Assembly: GCA_051649785.1 (NCBI GenBank)
Contig: JBOFHT010000018.1
Location: 1-64,000, forward strand
Source: JBOFHT01 sp051649785
GTDB taxonomy: Archaea > Methanobacteriota > Methanobacteria > Methanobacteriales > Methanobacteriaceae
Direction: 5' to 3'
Length of the DNA: 64,000 nt
Every line of letters starts with the position of its first letter. Within the stretch, counting starts at the first letter, position 1. Shown here piece after piece: positions 9,382 through 19,056 of this stretch. The position numbers and the translations under genes are program-made. The notes under the pieces were generated by a model. The model worked only from the letters and a program-made list of their open reading frames with translations. It had not been told where the DNA came from and ran no database searches.

Positions 9382-9952
9382 GAAATCATGTCTCCTTTAC
9401 TTATTAGATATATTAATAGTAGTTATATTAAATATATTAGTTATAGCTATTAGTTATATCTATTAATTATAGCTATTAATTATATTAAATATATTATTTT
9501 ATATCTATTAGTCTATATTATATTTTAATTACTTATTATCATTATCTTTATCATTAAAAACAGAAATTTAATTTTAGAAAAATAAAATAAATTATAAAAA
9601 AGTTTTGAGACATTCTAATATATACAAAAAAGAATAAAAAAAAGAGTAAAAACTAATTGTCATATCTATTACTTATAATCAATTTAACATATAATGCTAT
9701 GATTATTTGAATATTCAAAGTTTTAATAAGTTTTTACATATTTAATTAATGAATATCTAGTTTTTTACGCTATTACTAATAATTATATATTTAATATAAT
9801 TTTAACAGCTATTAATGGATTTAATTAATATTAATCTATCTAAAAATAGTGTAACTACTACACACACATATATAAATCTGCCTACATGAATTTATTGCAA
9901 ATCTTTATATTATATACAATAAATATATGTAGTTAACACACGTGGTCTTAAT
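9382..9952. other. Divergent control region between mobB and the fwd locus
   Basis: No gene is supported. Next to mobB is a run of 13-base near-repeats (9441-9492). Nearer the HTH-ferredoxin gene, TTTATATTA (about 9904-9912) is a good TATA box. It would place the start site near 9930 and give a leader of only about 20 bases, without a clear ribosome site. Confidence 0.4.
9441..9492. repeat. 13-base tandem near-repeats upstream of mobB
   Basis: Four adjacent 13-base units are seen: TTATAGCTATTAG, TTATATCTATTAA, TTATAGCTATTAA and TTATATTAAATAT. A similar 13-base array (unit ATCTATTACTTAT) lies at 60143. They may be slippage products of A/T-rich spacer DNA. Confidence 0.5.
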
Positions 9953-10411
9953 ATGCCGAAACACATTATATCAGGTTTAAAATATCTAGCTGCCATCGAG
10001 CTCAAAAGGCAGGGATTTAACCAAAATGAAATAGCTGAAGCTCTTAATATGAATAGGTCAACTGTTTCTCACTATTTAAATGGTAGGAATATAACAGCTG
10101 GTTCTGTTGAGATTGCAGAAGTTATTACTAACTTATGTCCAAAAGATTTTTTTAATCTTAGCTATGCTCTTTTTAAAGACAAAGCAGGCACCCAAACAAT
10201 TATTAAAACTTGTTCTTCTAAAGGCAATTTTAAAACCCGTGTTAAAAATTCTTGTATTGGGTGCGGTAAATGTGTTGAGGTATGTTTGATGGATTCGATT
10301 GTGTTAAATGGTCTAAAAGCACAAATAAATAATGATATGTGTTATGGCTGTTTTATCTGTAGTAATTCCTGTCCTACTAACTCAATAAGTATTAAAGAAA
10401 TAGTTTATTAA
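9953..10411 (+). CDS. HTH-ferredoxin fusion at the head of the fwd operon (FwdH-like position)
   Basis: The 152-residue protein joins two parts. Residues 1-50 form a helix-turn-helix (AIELKRQGFNQNEIAEALN, then MNRSTVSHYLNGR). Residues 98-152 form a two-cluster ferredoxin domain with CIGCGKCVEVCLMD and CYGCFICSNSCPTN. The likely role is a redox- or metal-sensing DNA-binding protein that controls the fwd genes, which start 105 bases downstream in the same direction. In thermophilic relatives a small polyferredoxin gene, fwdH, occupies the same place, so an electron-carrier role is also possible. The start has no good ribosome site but a TATA box lies close, so the transcript leader is short. 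Confidence 0.75.
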   Translation: MPKHIISGLKYLAAIELKRQGFNQNEIAEALNMNRSTVSHYLNGRNITAGSVEIAEVITNLCPKDFFNLSYALFKDKAGTQTIIKTCSSKGNFKTRVKNSCIGCGKCVEVCLMDSIVLNGLKAQINNDMCYGCFICSNSCPTNSISIKEIVY

Positions 10412-10516
10412 GTAATAACTAGTTAAATAAATAACTGGATAATTTAAATCAATATTTGTTTATTATTTGCTTATTAAAGTTAAAAATAAAGGAGAATAAA
10501 ATACGGAGGTAAAATA

Positions 10517-11572
10517 ATGGAGATAGCAGAAAATTTTATTTATAAAGATATTTCTGTAGAAAGAGAAGGTGCTGAATCTAGGAATTTGTACTTTAAAAAT
10601 GAACTCTGTGCTACCTGTGGTATGTGCGAGAGAATTTGTCCTGTTGGAGCTATTGAGGCAAACCCAACTGGAGCTATGGTACGAACTCAACAAGATTTAA
10701 GTAATGTCGATATCGACCCTTCTAAATGTGTACTTTGTGGTATGTGTAGTTGTATTTGTCCCTACGATGCATTAACTCTTAGTATTGACGGAAAATCTAT
10801 TAAAGAATTAGAGGAATATCCTACTTTACTCAAATCTTCTGAAATTGATGAAGATGCTTGTATTTACTGTAGAAACTGTGAATCAGCTTGTCCGCCGGAA
10901 GCAATAACTATTGCAAGAGAATTACCTGAAAGAGCAAAGTTAGTTACTGGTGAAATAGAAATAGACAAAGATACTTGTGTAAGTTGTGGTGTCTGTGAGG
11001 AAATGTGTCCTGCAGATGCAATTGAATTAGAATACAAGTATCCTACTTCTGATAACCCTACTATAGCTTCTGATATTAATGTTGATACTGATAAATGTGT
11101 TTACTGTTTAGTATGTAAAAAAGCATGCCCTGTTGATGCAATTAAAGCTTCTTGTAGAATTTGTTCCTATGGGGACTATGATTTAGATGAAGCTAACTTT
11201 GAAGTAAAAGGAACTACTTTTATTGATTGTGAAACTTGTGTAAACTGTGGATGGTGTGAAGACATTTGTCCTGTTGATGCAGCTAAAGTTACTAAACCAT
11301 TTGAAGGTAACTTAGAAATCAAAGAAGATACTTGTCAAGGCTGTGGAACTTGTGTAATTGCTTGTCCGTGTAATGTTTTATCATTCCCTAAACCAGAGAA
11401 ATCTGGAGGCAAAGCTGAAAGATTACATAAAGATGAAACTTACTGTGTTTACTGCGGTGCATGTGAAAAAGCATGTCCTGTTAATGCTATTGATGTTAAG
11501 AGAACAAAAATTAACTGTACTCCTATTAAATCAAAAGCATGGAAAAAAGCTTTCGATTCAGTATTAAACTAA
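10517..11572 (+). CDS. fwdF: Tungsten formylmethanofuran dehydrogenase subunit F, polyferredoxin
   Basis: FwdF is the electron wire of the complex that reduces CO2 to formylmethanofuran, the first step of methanogenesis. The 351-residue protein has eight complete [4Fe-4S] motifs of CxxCxxCxxxCP type. The first is CATCGMCERICP near residue 33 and the last is CVYCGACEKACP near residue 312; one, CVNCGWCEDICP, has Trp beside the cluster. GGAGGT lies seven bases before the ATG. It opens the gene string fwdFGDACB, whose genes are separated by 37 bases or fewer. A paralogue of similar length lies at 29390. Confidence 0.92.
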   Translation: MEIAENFIYKDISVEREGAESRNLYFKNELCATCGMCERICPVGAIEANPTGAMVRTQQDLSNVDIDPSKCVLCGMCSCICPYDALTLSIDGKSIKELEEYPTLLKSSEIDEDACIYCRNCESACPPEAITIARELPERAKLVTGEIEIDKDTCVSCGVCEEMCPADAIELEYKYPTSDNPTIASDINVDTDKCVYCLVCKKACPVDAIKASCRICSYGDYDLDEANFEVKGTTFIDCETCVNCGWCEDICPVDAAKVTKPFEGNLEIKEDTCQGCGTCVIACPCNVLSFPKPEKSGGKAERLHKDETYCVYCGACEKACPVNAIDVKRTKINCTPIKSKAWKKAFDSVLN

Positions 11573-11609
11573 ACAGTTAAAACTTTAATTTTGATTGGAG
11601 GTAAATTAA

Positions 11610-11861
11610 ATGTCAATTGAACTGGCAATAACTCGAGAAATATGCCATGGTTGTGGAAACTGTGTTGTATCTTGCCCTGTTAATGCTTTAAACAGCCCTG
11701 AAGTTGCAGGTGGAAAAGGAGCAACTGATGATGTAGATTTGATCATGGTTGTTGAAGATGGGGCAATTAGCCTAAAAAAGACTGAACTCTGTGGTAAATG
11801 TGGAACTTGTGTTGAAGCATGCCCTGTTGATGCTATACGCTTAGAAGACGGAGGAGTTTAG
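11610..11861 (+). CDS. fwdG: Tungsten formylmethanofuran dehydrogenase subunit G, ferredoxin
   Basis: This 83-residue ferredoxin has two [4Fe-4S] motifs, CHGCGNCVVSCPVNAL near residue 13 and CGKCGTCVEACPVDAI near residue 60. Between them is a loop typical of FwdG. It carries electrons between the polyferredoxin FwdF and the catalytic FwdB subunit. GGAGG precedes the ATG. The stop is directly followed by the ATG of fwdD at 11862, so translation is probably coupled. Confidence 0.9.
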   Translation: MSIELAITREICHGCGNCVVSCPVNALNSPEVAGGKGATDDVDLIMVVEDGAISLKKTELCGKCGTCVEACPVDAIRLEDGGV

Positions 11862-12263
11862 ATGAAAGTATTAAATGTTATTTTAAATACTGGTAGGACT
11901 GTTTGGCAGGGAGAAGCTATTGAGGCTGGTAAAGACCTCAAAATGTATATTGATTATGCAGCTATTTGTAACTTAACTCAAGCTCAATTCGATGAATTAG
12001 GTATTGAAGAAGGAGACCACATAGAAATACTCTCACCTTATGGTGATGTAGTAGTAAAAACAGTAAAAGCAAAAGAAGAACTTCCGGAAGGAATGATTTA
12101 TGTGCCGATGGGACCATGGGCTAACAGAGTAATCAGACCGGATACAGACTCTACTGCAACTCCAAGTTTCAAAAATATACCTGTAGATATTATAGCTACT
12201 GACAAACCAGTTTTAGATATGCCTACTCTTATGAAAGGATACGGCAAAATTTCTAACTACTAA
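11862..12263 (+). CDS. fwdD: Tungsten formylmethanofuran dehydrogenase subunit D
   Basis: FwdD is the 133-residue subunit equivalent to the C-terminal pterin-binding domain of formate dehydrogenases (molydopterin dinucleotide-binding fold), split off as its own gene. Features include FDELGIEEGDHIEILSPYG, where formate dehydrogenase has its DMVKV-type strand, and IYVPMGPWANRVI near residue 85, which contacts the cofactor. It begins right after fwdG, with the ribosome site ACGGAGG inside the end of fwdG. It completes the active-site pocket with FwdB. Confidence 0.9.
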   Translation: MKVLNVILNTGRTVWQGEAIEAGKDLKMYIDYAAICNLTQAQFDELGIEEGDHIEILSPYGDVVVKTVKAKEELPEGMIYVPMGPWANRVIRPDTDSTATPSFKNIPVDIIATDKPVLDMPTLMKGYGKISNY

Positions 12264-12278
12264 ATTGGAGGGTTTTTT

Positions 12279-13991
12279 GTGGAATATATAATTAAAAACG
12301 GAAATGTTTACGATCCACTAAATAAAATTGACGGTGATAAAAAAGATATTGCTGTTAAAGATGGTAAAATAGTGGACTCTGTATCAGCTGATGCTAAAGA
12401 AATTGATGCAACTGGTCAGATTATTATGGCTGGAGGTATTGACCCTCATACTCATATTGCTGGTGCAAAAGTAAATGTCGGAAGGATGTTTAGGCCTGAA
12501 GACAGTAAAAAAGATGTTGTTTCAACTAAAGGCAGTTTAAGAGGTGGAAGTGGATTTTCTATTCCTTCAACTTTTTTAACTGGTTACAGATACTCACAAA
12601 TGGGATATACTACTGCAATGGAAGCGGCTATGCCTCCTTTACTTGCAAGACACACTCATGAAGAGTTTCATGACACTCCTATTTTAGATCATGGTGCATT
12701 CCCATTATTTGGTAATAATTGGTTTGTAATGCAATATTTAAAAGATGGGGACTTAGATAGCTGTGCAGCTTATGCTTCATGGTTATTAAGAGCTACAAAA
12801 GGTTATGCAATAAAAATAGTTAACCCTGGAGGTACTGAAGCTTGGGGCTGGGGCGGAAATGTACATGGTATGAATGATCCTACTCCTTATTTCGATATTA
12901 CTGGTGCTGAGATTATTAAAGGTTTAGCTGAAGTAAATGAAATGTTACAGCTTCCTCATTCAATACATCTTCACTGTAATGATTTAGGGCATCCTGGAAA
13001 CTATGAAACTACTTTAGATTCCTTTGACTTAACTAAAAATATAAAAGCTAATCCTGCTACTGGTAGTAGGGACACTAGTTGTTATGCAACTCACGTTCAA
13101 TTCCATAGTTATGGTGGAACTAACTGGAGAGATTTTGTATCTGAAGCGTCTACTGTTGCAGATTATGTTAATAAAAATAAACATATGGTTATTGATGTTG
13201 GTCAAGTAACTTTAGATGAAACTACTACAATGACTGCTGATGGACCAATGGAATTTGATTTACACACTTTAAATGGTCTTAAATGGGCTAACTGTGATGT
13301 AGAACTTGAAACTGGTTCAGGTATTGTTCCTTTCATTTACTCTGGAAAAGCTCCTGTTCCTTCTGTACAATGGGCTATTGGTTTAGAATTGTTTTTACTT
13401 ATTAATGATGCTAGTAAGGTATGTCTTACAACAGACAGTCCTAATGCAGGACCATTTACAAGATACCCAAGAGTTATCTCTTGGTTAATGAGTAATAGAA
13501 ACAGAATGGACATGGTAGAAAACAAAGTTCATAAATGGGCTCAAAAGAAGTCTTCAATAGCTACTATTGACCGTGAATACACATTCTACGAAATTGCACA
13601 AATATCCAGATCAACTCCTGCTACTGTTTTAGGGTTAAGTGACACTAAAGGACATTTAGGTGTTGGTGCAGATGCAGATATTGCAATTTATAATTTCAAT
13701 GTAGATACTCAAGATCCTTCTACTGAATATGAAGCTGTTGAAGCTGCATTACAAGAAAGTTCTTATGTATTTAAAGATGGTAATATTGTAGTTAAAGACG
13801 GAAAAATCGTTGATGCAAGTGGACATGGTAGATGTTACTGGGCTGACTCAATGTTTAATGCAGAATTAGAAAAAGAAGTTTTAGCTAATGTAGAAAAAAC
13901 ATTTAAACAATACTATTCAGTTAACTTCTCTAACTATCCAGTACAAGATGAATATATATTAAAATCAGCTCCAATTAAGGGTGTGATGTAA
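12279..13991 (+). CDS. fwdA: Tungsten formylmethanofuran dehydrogenase subunit A, amidohydrolase-type
   Basis: FwdA condenses formate, made by FwdB and delivered through an internal channel, with methanofuran at a two-metal centre. The 570-residue protein belongs to the amidohydrolase superfamily. The metal motif GIDPHTHIAGAKVNVGR lies near residue 53, the conserved lysine expected to be carboxylated is in GYAIKIVNPGG near residue 178, and later His ligands lie in HSIHLHCNDLGHPGN. The motif TTDSPNAGPFTRYP near residue 386 supplies the catalytic Asp. The start at 12279 is GTG, 7-8 bases after GGAGGG. Its stop codon overlaps the ATG of fwdC by one base. Confidence 0.93.
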   Translation: MEYIIKNGNVYDPLNKIDGDKKDIAVKDGKIVDSVSADAKEIDATGQIIMAGGIDPHTHIAGAKVNVGRMFRPEDSKKDVVSTKGSLRGGSGFSIPSTFLTGYRYSQMGYTTAMEAAMPPLLARHTHEEFHDTPILDHGAFPLFGNNWFVMQYLKDGDLDSCAAYASWLLRATKGYAIKIVNPGGTEAWGWGGNVHGMNDPTPYFDITGAEIIKGLAEVNEMLQLPHSIHLHCNDLGHPGNYETTLDSFDLTKNIKANPATGSRDTSCYATHVQFHSYGGTNWRDFVSEASTVADYVNKNKHMVIDVGQVTLDETTTMTADGPMEFDLHTLNGLKWANCDVELETGSGIVPFIYSGKAPVPSVQWAIGLELFLLINDASKVCLTTDSPNAGPFTRYPRVISWLMSNRNRMDMVENKVHKWAQKKSSIATIDREYTFYEIAQISRSTPATVLGLSDTKGHLGVGADADIAIYNFNVDTQDPSTEYEAVEAALQESSYVFKDGNIVVKDGKIVDASGHGRCYWADSMFNAELEKEVLANVEKTFKQYYSVNFSNYPVQDEYILKSAPIKGVM

Positions 13992-14806
13992 TGAGCGAAG
14001 TTATTTTAACTCCAAAAGAACAACCACAAGTACCTCTTGAAGCAAGTACTATTAAACCAGATGATTTTGCAGGTAAAACTATTGATGAAATTAAAAAATT
14101 AGATCTTTGGTATGGTAATTCTAGTACTAAATTATCTAATTTCTTTGATGTTGATGGTGAAGCAGGTGCAGAAGCTAGCGAAACTAAAATCATCATTGAT
14201 GGTGATGTTTACAACACTAAAAGAATAGGGCAAGGTATGACTGCTGGCGAGATTATTGTAAAAGGTAATGTCAGTATGTATGTGGGTGCTGAAATGAAAG
14301 GTGGAAAAATCACTGTAGAAGGTAATGCTACTGGTTGGGCAGGACAAAATATGGAAGGCGGAGAGCTTGAAATTTTTGGAGATGCAGGAGATTATGTTGG
14401 TGCTTCTTATCGTGGTGACTGGAGAGGTATGGACGGAGGTCTCATAACTATTCATGGTAATGCCGGTAATGAAGTAGCAGAGTTTATGCTTGGTGGTAAA
14501 TTAGTCATTAAGGGTGATGTATCTATTATGCCTGGAATTCACATGAATGGTGGATTATTAATAATCGAAGGTAATGTAGTTGCAAGAACTGGTGGAGAAA
14601 TGAAAAGTGGTACCATTGTTGTTAAAGGTATTATTGAAGAGTTCTTACCTGGTTTTGAATACCTAGGCATTGAAAAAGATATTGAAGTTGAAGGGGAAGT
14701 TATTGAAGGTGCTTTCCACAAGTTCAAAGGTGATTTTGCAACAAAAGGTGCAAGTGGATTAGTTTATGCAGCAGCTGCAAACAACAACCACATAGCTCCT
14801 TACTAG
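13991..14806 (+). CDS. fwdC: Tungsten formylmethanofuran dehydrogenase subunit C
   Basis: FwdC is a structural subunit with the beta-helix fold of the glutamate synthase C-terminal (GXGXG) domain. The 271-residue protein shows the repeat at about 20-residue spacing, for example GEIIVKGNVSMYVGAEMKGG, GKITVEGNATGWAGQNMEGG and GELEIFGDAGDYVGASYRG. Later copies run to about residue 215. It bridges FwdA and FwdB-FwdD in the known complex. Its ATG overlaps the fwdA stop, which indicates translational coupling. Confidence 0.92.
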   Translation: MSEVILTPKEQPQVPLEASTIKPDDFAGKTIDEIKKLDLWYGNSSTKLSNFFDVDGEAGAEASETKIIIDGDVYNTKRIGQGMTAGEIIVKGNVSMYVGAEMKGGKITVEGNATGWAGQNMEGGELEIFGDAGDYVGASYRGDWRGMDGGLITIHGNAGNEVAEFMLGGKLVIKGDVSIMPGIHMNGGLLIIEGNVVARTGGEMKSGTIVVKGIIEEFLPGFEYLGIEKDIEVEGEVIEGAFHKFKGDFATKGASGLVYAAAANNNHIAPY

Positions 14807-14827
14807 CTAATCAATGGAGGAATATTT

Positions 14828-16129
14828 ATGGAACTTGTTAAAAATGTTGTATGTCCATTTTGTGGAACTTTATGTGATGATATTATCTGTAAAGTAGAAG
14901 ACAACGAAATTGTTGGAACAATGAATGCATGCAGAATTGGTCACAGTAAGTTTGTCCATGCTGAAGGTGCTGAAAGATACAAAAAACCACTTATAAGGAA
15001 AAGTGGGGAGTTTGTTGAAGTTAGTTTTGAAGAAGCTACTGACAAAGCAGCTCAAATTTTATTTGAATCCAAAAGACCATTAATTTACGGGTTCAGCTGT
15101 ACTGACTGTGATTCTCAAGCTGCAGGTGTAGAACTTGCAGAAACTGCAAATACTATAATTGATAATACAGCATCTGTATGTCATGGGCCTTCTGTTTTAG
15201 GTCTCCAAGATGTAGGATATCCTATTTGTACTTTTGGAGAAGTTAAAAACAGAGCAGATGTTGTTATCTACTGGGGATGTAACCCAATGCATGCACATCC
15301 AAGACACATGTCTAGGAATGTATTTGCAAGAGGTTTCTTCAGAGAACGAGGAAAAACTGACAGAACTGTTATTGTTGTTGACCCAAGAAAGTCTGATTCA
15401 TCTAAATTAGCTGATATCCATTTACAATTAGACTTTGATAAGGATTATGAATTAGTTGATGCTTTAAGAACTGCATTACAAGGTAAAGAAATTCTTTACG
15501 ATGAAGTTGCAGGTGTACCAGCAGAACTTATTTATGAAACTGTTGAAGCTCTTAAAAATGCACAATTTGGTTGCCTTTTCTTTGGTATGGGTATAACTCA
15601 TAGTAGAGGAAAACACAGAAACATTGATACTGCAATTTGTTTAGTAGCTGACTTAAATGCTCATGCTAAATTTACTCTCATTCCTATGAGAGGCCATTAC
15701 AATGTAACTGGTTTTAACCAAGTATGTACATGGGAAACTGGATATCCTTTCTGTGTTGATTTTGCAGATGGTTCCGCAAAATATAACCCGGGGGAAACTG
15801 GTTCAAATGATTTATTACAAAATAAAGAGACTGATGCAATGATGGTTATTGCATCTGATCCTGGTGCTCACTTCCCTCAGAAAGCTATTGAAAGAATGGC
15901 TGAAATTCCAGTTGTAGCAATTGAACCACACAGAACCCCAACAACGGAACTTGCAGATGTTATCATTCCACCTGCTATTGTAGGTACCGAAGCTGAAGGT
16001 ACTGCATATAGGATGGAAGGGGTCCCTATAAAAATGAAAAAAGTAGTTGATACTGGAATTCCATCTGATAAGGAAATTCTTGAATCAATTACCGAAAAAG
16101 TTAAAAAATTACAATCTGCAGCTAAATAA
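14828..16129 (+). CDS. fwdB: Tungsten formylmethanofuran dehydrogenase subunit B, catalytic
   Basis: FwdB reduces CO2 to formate at the tungstopterin. The 433-residue protein has an N-terminal [4Fe-4S] motif, CPFCGTLCDD followed by CRIG near residue 35. The metal-binding motif ASVCHGPSVLG puts cysteine 118 at the position that is selenocysteine in some methanogens. It lacks the C-terminal cofactor domain, which FwdD supplies. GGAGGA precedes the ATG, 22 bases after fwdC. It is the last gene of the operon, and a hairpin with T-rich tail follows. No molybdenum-type fmd genes are present in this window. Confidence 0.93.
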   Translation: MELVKNVVCPFCGTLCDDIICKVEDNEIVGTMNACRIGHSKFVHAEGAERYKKPLIRKSGEFVEVSFEEATDKAAQILFESKRPLIYGFSCTDCDSQAAGVELAETANTIIDNTASVCHGPSVLGLQDVGYPICTFGEVKNRADVVIYWGCNPMHAHPRHMSRNVFARGFFRERGKTDRTVIVVDPRKSDSSKLADIHLQLDFDKDYELVDALRTALQGKEILYDEVAGVPAELIYETVEALKNAQFGCLFFGMGITHSRGKHRNIDTAICLVADLNAHAKFTLIPMRGHYNVTGFNQVCTWETGYPFCVDFADGSAKYNPGETGSNDLLQNKETDAMMVIASDPGAHFPQKAIERMAEIPVVAIEPHRTPTTELADVIIPPAIVGTEAEGTAYRMEGVPIKMKKVVDTGIPSDKEILESITEKVKKLQSAAK

Positions 16130-16581
16130 CTTAGTTTTAGTTGTTTAAATTAAGTAGTAGCTATGACCTATTGTCTTAGTTTTACTACTATTTTTTATTT
16201 TATTTTTATTTTATTTTTAGCATTTATTATTTGCATTTTTATTATTTTTTATTTTAATTATACTATTTATCTCATTTCCGCACTTAATTCTATTAAATTA
16301 CTTTTATTCTTCTTATTTAAGTCGTTATTTTTTAATTACTTAATGAATTATTCAAAAACGCTTGATTCACCATCATTTTAGTGATAATATTTGTATTAAA
16401 TCAAATAATTAAACTCAAATAAAAAGATTTATATATTCGATATGAAATAATAAACTTATCGATGTGATTATTTAAATTGATACTATTAATAATTAATTAT
16501 CATTTATTTGTTTTCTAATTAACAGTATCATATTATTGTGTTGATATTATTAATAAATTGAAATATTAGGAGGATAACATT
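16130..16581. other. Intergenic region after fwdB
   Basis: The left part holds the fwd terminator and a T-rich stretch. A 72-codon open frame at 16163-16381 in the T-rich part has phenylalanine- and isoleucine-rich low-complexity content, and is not taken as a gene. The right part is the promoter region of the surface protein at 16582. There, TTTATATATTCGATATG (16430-16446) combines a TATA-like box with a TCGATAT motif, and TTATCGATGTGA follows at 16457. Confidence 0.45.
16153..16196 (+). terminator. Hairpin and T-run after the fwd operon
   Basis: AGTAGTA (16153-16159) pairs with TACTACT (16183-16189), followed by ATTTTTTATTTT. It lies 24 bases after the fwdB stop. The loop is long (23 bases), so the T-rich tail may be the main signal, as is usual for archaeal termination. 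Confidence 0.45.
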
Positions 16582-19056
16582 TTGATTAATAAAAATAAGC
16601 TATTTATATTTTCTATATTAATATTGTTGTGTGCAGTAGCAGTTCCAGCAGGTAGTGCAGGAACATTATCTGATGGCATTAATAATATTGTTGGTGCAAA
16701 TGAAAACATAATTGCAGCTGCTGATTCTTTAGATGAAGTGAATAATCCAACAAACCTTCAGCTGTTTTTTGTTACAATTGCTAATACTATAAAATATAAT
16801 TTAGATGCAACTTTATATGGTGATGCTGAAGCTAATGATGGTCAGTATTATATGAAATTTACCACTCTTGGTAGTGGACTAAATGCAATGAGAATATCTA
16901 CTAATCACAGTAATGGTGGTGAAGTAAAGGCTCTTACAAATAATGAGGGTTCTGGTGCTGGAACAGTTTATATATGGGATGGTGGAGGAACACCAAATTG
17001 TCATAATATGATTCTTCTAGTTTCAGTAAAAGGACCAATTGATGATGATTTTAAAATTACTATCAAGTCAACAGGTTATAGTTTTGCAGAAGGAACTAGT
17101 AGTGGGGTGATGACATATCAAGATGGAATTACTGAAACTTTCACAAAAGAGGACTTCATTTATGGGCCTCAAACAACAAAACCTGGAGGTTCTGCATTAG
17201 AATTATATAGTGGCCAGAACAAAACAGATGATTCAAGTGCAGAATATTTCATGTTTGTTGATTTGCATGTAGGGGCTGTAGCATATAATAATGCAATTGA
17301 AAATGGTGGTACAGTTAAGGTTGAATACAGCTATGAAAATATGTATACTCATATGTCTTTTAATACATATGGATGGAATAGTGGTTCTGGTAATGCGGGA
17401 CAAGGAATTAGTTGGACAAATAATGCTGCAACTCGATCATATTCTGTGGGGTATAGTGATGTGACAGCACCTACTGTTGAATCAAGTGTAGCTACTAGTA
17501 GTTCTTTTACCGCTCCATTTAATGTATTATTGTCTGGTGAAGATGAGGCAGGTTCTACAAGTATTTATTATACTCTTGATGGAGGTAATCCTGATAAAAC
17601 TAATACAAGTGCTATAAAGTATGAGGGTGAAACAATTACTATTAGTAAGGATACTAAACTACGAGTTATAGCTTATGATTCTGCAGGTAATCCTTCAAAT
17701 GAAAAAGAGTATGATTATAATTTTATTCCTACTGTAACTCCCTCTAAAAGTGCTGGATCATTTAACAGTGCATTTGATTTGAGTTTGAGCGTTTATGATG
17801 TAGGTGGAGATACTGAACTTAAATATGTAATTGGTGATGGTGATCCAAGTAGTGGTATTGACTATACTAGTCCAATTTCTATTCCTGCTGAGGATACTAC
17901 GGTGAAAGTTTATGCAAAGAGTGAAAATGGTATAGAATACACAGAAACTTATGTATATACATTTGATAACACTTTACCTAATATTCCAACTGCAAGTGTT
18001 AATACTGGGCTTTATAATACTAACCAGAATGTTGTTTTAACTCAAGGTGTAAATGAAAACGATAATACTATTTATTATACTGTAGATGGTTCTGATCCTA
18101 CAAATGAGAGTACTAAGTATACTGGTGCTATAGTTATATCTACAACTACTACTCTTAAGTTTATAGCTTATGATAATGCAGGTAACCCATCTAATATTGT
18201 TACTAATAGTTACACGATTGATAAAACAGCACCTAACCTCCCTACTGCGAGTGTTAACACGGGAATTTATAATAGTAACAAAAGTGTAGCATTGAGTCAG
18301 GCGACTGGTGAGACAGGTAATATTATTTATTATACTCTTAATGGTTCTGATCCTACAAATAAGAGTACTAAGTATACTGGTGCTATAGCTATATCTAAGA
18401 CTAGTACTCTCAAGTTTATAGCTTATGATAGTGCTGGAAATCCATCTAATGTTGTTACTAAGACGTATACAATTAATACAAATGTTCCTAAGGTTCCTAC
18501 GTCAAGTGTTAATACTGGAACTTACAATAGTAACAAAAATGTTGTTTTAAAGCAAGCTACTGGTGAAACTGCTAATACTATTTATTACACTACTAATGGA
18601 GCAAATCCTACAAGTAAGAGTACTAAGTATACTGGTGCTATAGCTATATCTAAGACTAGTACTCTTAAGTTTATAGCTTATAACAATGCTGGAACTCCTT
18701 CTAGTGTGGTTACTAGGACTTATACAATTGATAAAACTAAGCCTAAAGTTACTAGTAATGTTCCTAAAAATAGTGCTACTAAGGTATCTAAAACTTCTGC
18801 CATAACTATTAAGTTTAATGAGAAGGTTGTTAAGGGATCTGGCTGGAATAACATCTATGTTAAAAATTTAAAAACTGGTAAGAAAATTAAAATTACTAGT
18901 AAAACTCTATCTAAGGATGGAAAAACTTTAACCATTAAAACCTCTAGTAGAGCTACTAATGTTAAATATGATGTTGTTGTACCTGCAAATGCAGTAAAGG
19001 ATTTAGCTACTAATTCATTATCTAAACTTCTTAAGTTTATATTTAGAAGTAGATAA
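16582..19056 (+). CDS. Secreted surface protein: DUF3344-like domain, five chitobiase-type repeats, C-terminal Ig-like domain
   Basis: The 824-residue protein starts with a signal peptide (basic NKNK, hydrophobic core, cleavage after AGSAG). Residues 50-295 form a domain shared with the adhesin at 30878: both have an MxLxVSVxGxIxDDFKI stretch, an FVDxxVGxV stretch and an ISWTNN/IAWTNN end, resembling DUF3344. Five repeats of about 85 residues follow, with the chitobiase/beta-hexosaminidase C-terminal signature YYTxDGSDPT, KYTGAIAIS and LKFIAYDxAGNPS. The last 105 residues look like a bacterial-Ig (Big_5) domain with TIKFNEKV. No C-terminal anchor is visible. The start is TTG, eight bases after AGGAGGA. 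It is probably a cell-surface adhesin or glycan binder. Confidence 0.82.
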   Translation: MINKNKLFIFSILILLCAVAVPAGSAGTLSDGINNIVGANENIIAAADSLDEVNNPTNLQLFFVTIANTIKYNLDATLYGDAEANDGQYYMKFTTLGSGLNAMRISTNHSNGGEVKALTNNEGSGAGTVYIWDGGGTPNCHNMILLVSVKGPIDDDFKITIKSTGYSFAEGTSSGVMTYQDGITETFTKEDFIYGPQTTKPGGSALELYSGQNKTDDSSAEYFMFVDLHVGAVAYNNAIENGGTVKVEYSYENMYTHMSFNTYGWNSGSGNAGQGISWTNNAATRSYSVGYSDVTAPTVESSVATSSSFTAPFNVLLSGEDEAGSTSIYYTLDGGNPDKTNTSAIKYEGETITISKDTKLRVIAYDSAGNPSNEKEYDYNFIPTVTPSKSAGSFNSAFDLSLSVYDVGGDTELKYVIGDGDPSSGIDYTSPISIPAEDTTVKVYAKSENGIEYTETYVYTFDNTLPNIPTASVNTGLYNTNQNVVLTQGVNENDNTIYYTVDGSDPTNESTKYTGAIVISTTTTLKFIAYDNAGNPSNIVTNSYTIDKTAPNLPTASVNTGIYNSNKSVALSQATGETGNIIYYTLNGSDPTNKSTKYTGAIAISKTSTLKFIAYDSAGNPSNVVTKTYTINTNVPKVPTSSVNTGTYNSNKNVVLKQATGETANTIYYTTNGANPTSKSTKYTGAIAISKTSTLKFIAYNNAGTPSSVVTRTYTIDKTKPKVTSNVPKNSATKVSKTSAITIKFNEKVVKGSGWNNIYVKNLKTGKKIKITSKTLSKDGKTLTIKTSSRATNVKYDVVVPANAVKDLATNSLSKLLKFIFRSR
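18361..18683 (+). repeat. Near-identical DNA repeats inside the surface protein gene
   Basis: The segments 18361-18428 and 18616-18683 are almost identical over 68 bases, with a spacing of 255 bases, equal to one 85-residue protein repeat. This points to recent duplication or gene conversion between repeat units. Confidence 0.8.

Noticed and set aside
3376..16129. Selenocysteine use in FdhA or FwdB
   Set aside because: Both active-site positions are encoded by ordinary Cys codons and no in-frame TGA is present.
16163..16381. 72-codon open frame after fwdB
   Set aside because: Low-complexity Phe/Ile-rich product from T-rich DNA inside the terminator region, without a ribosome site.
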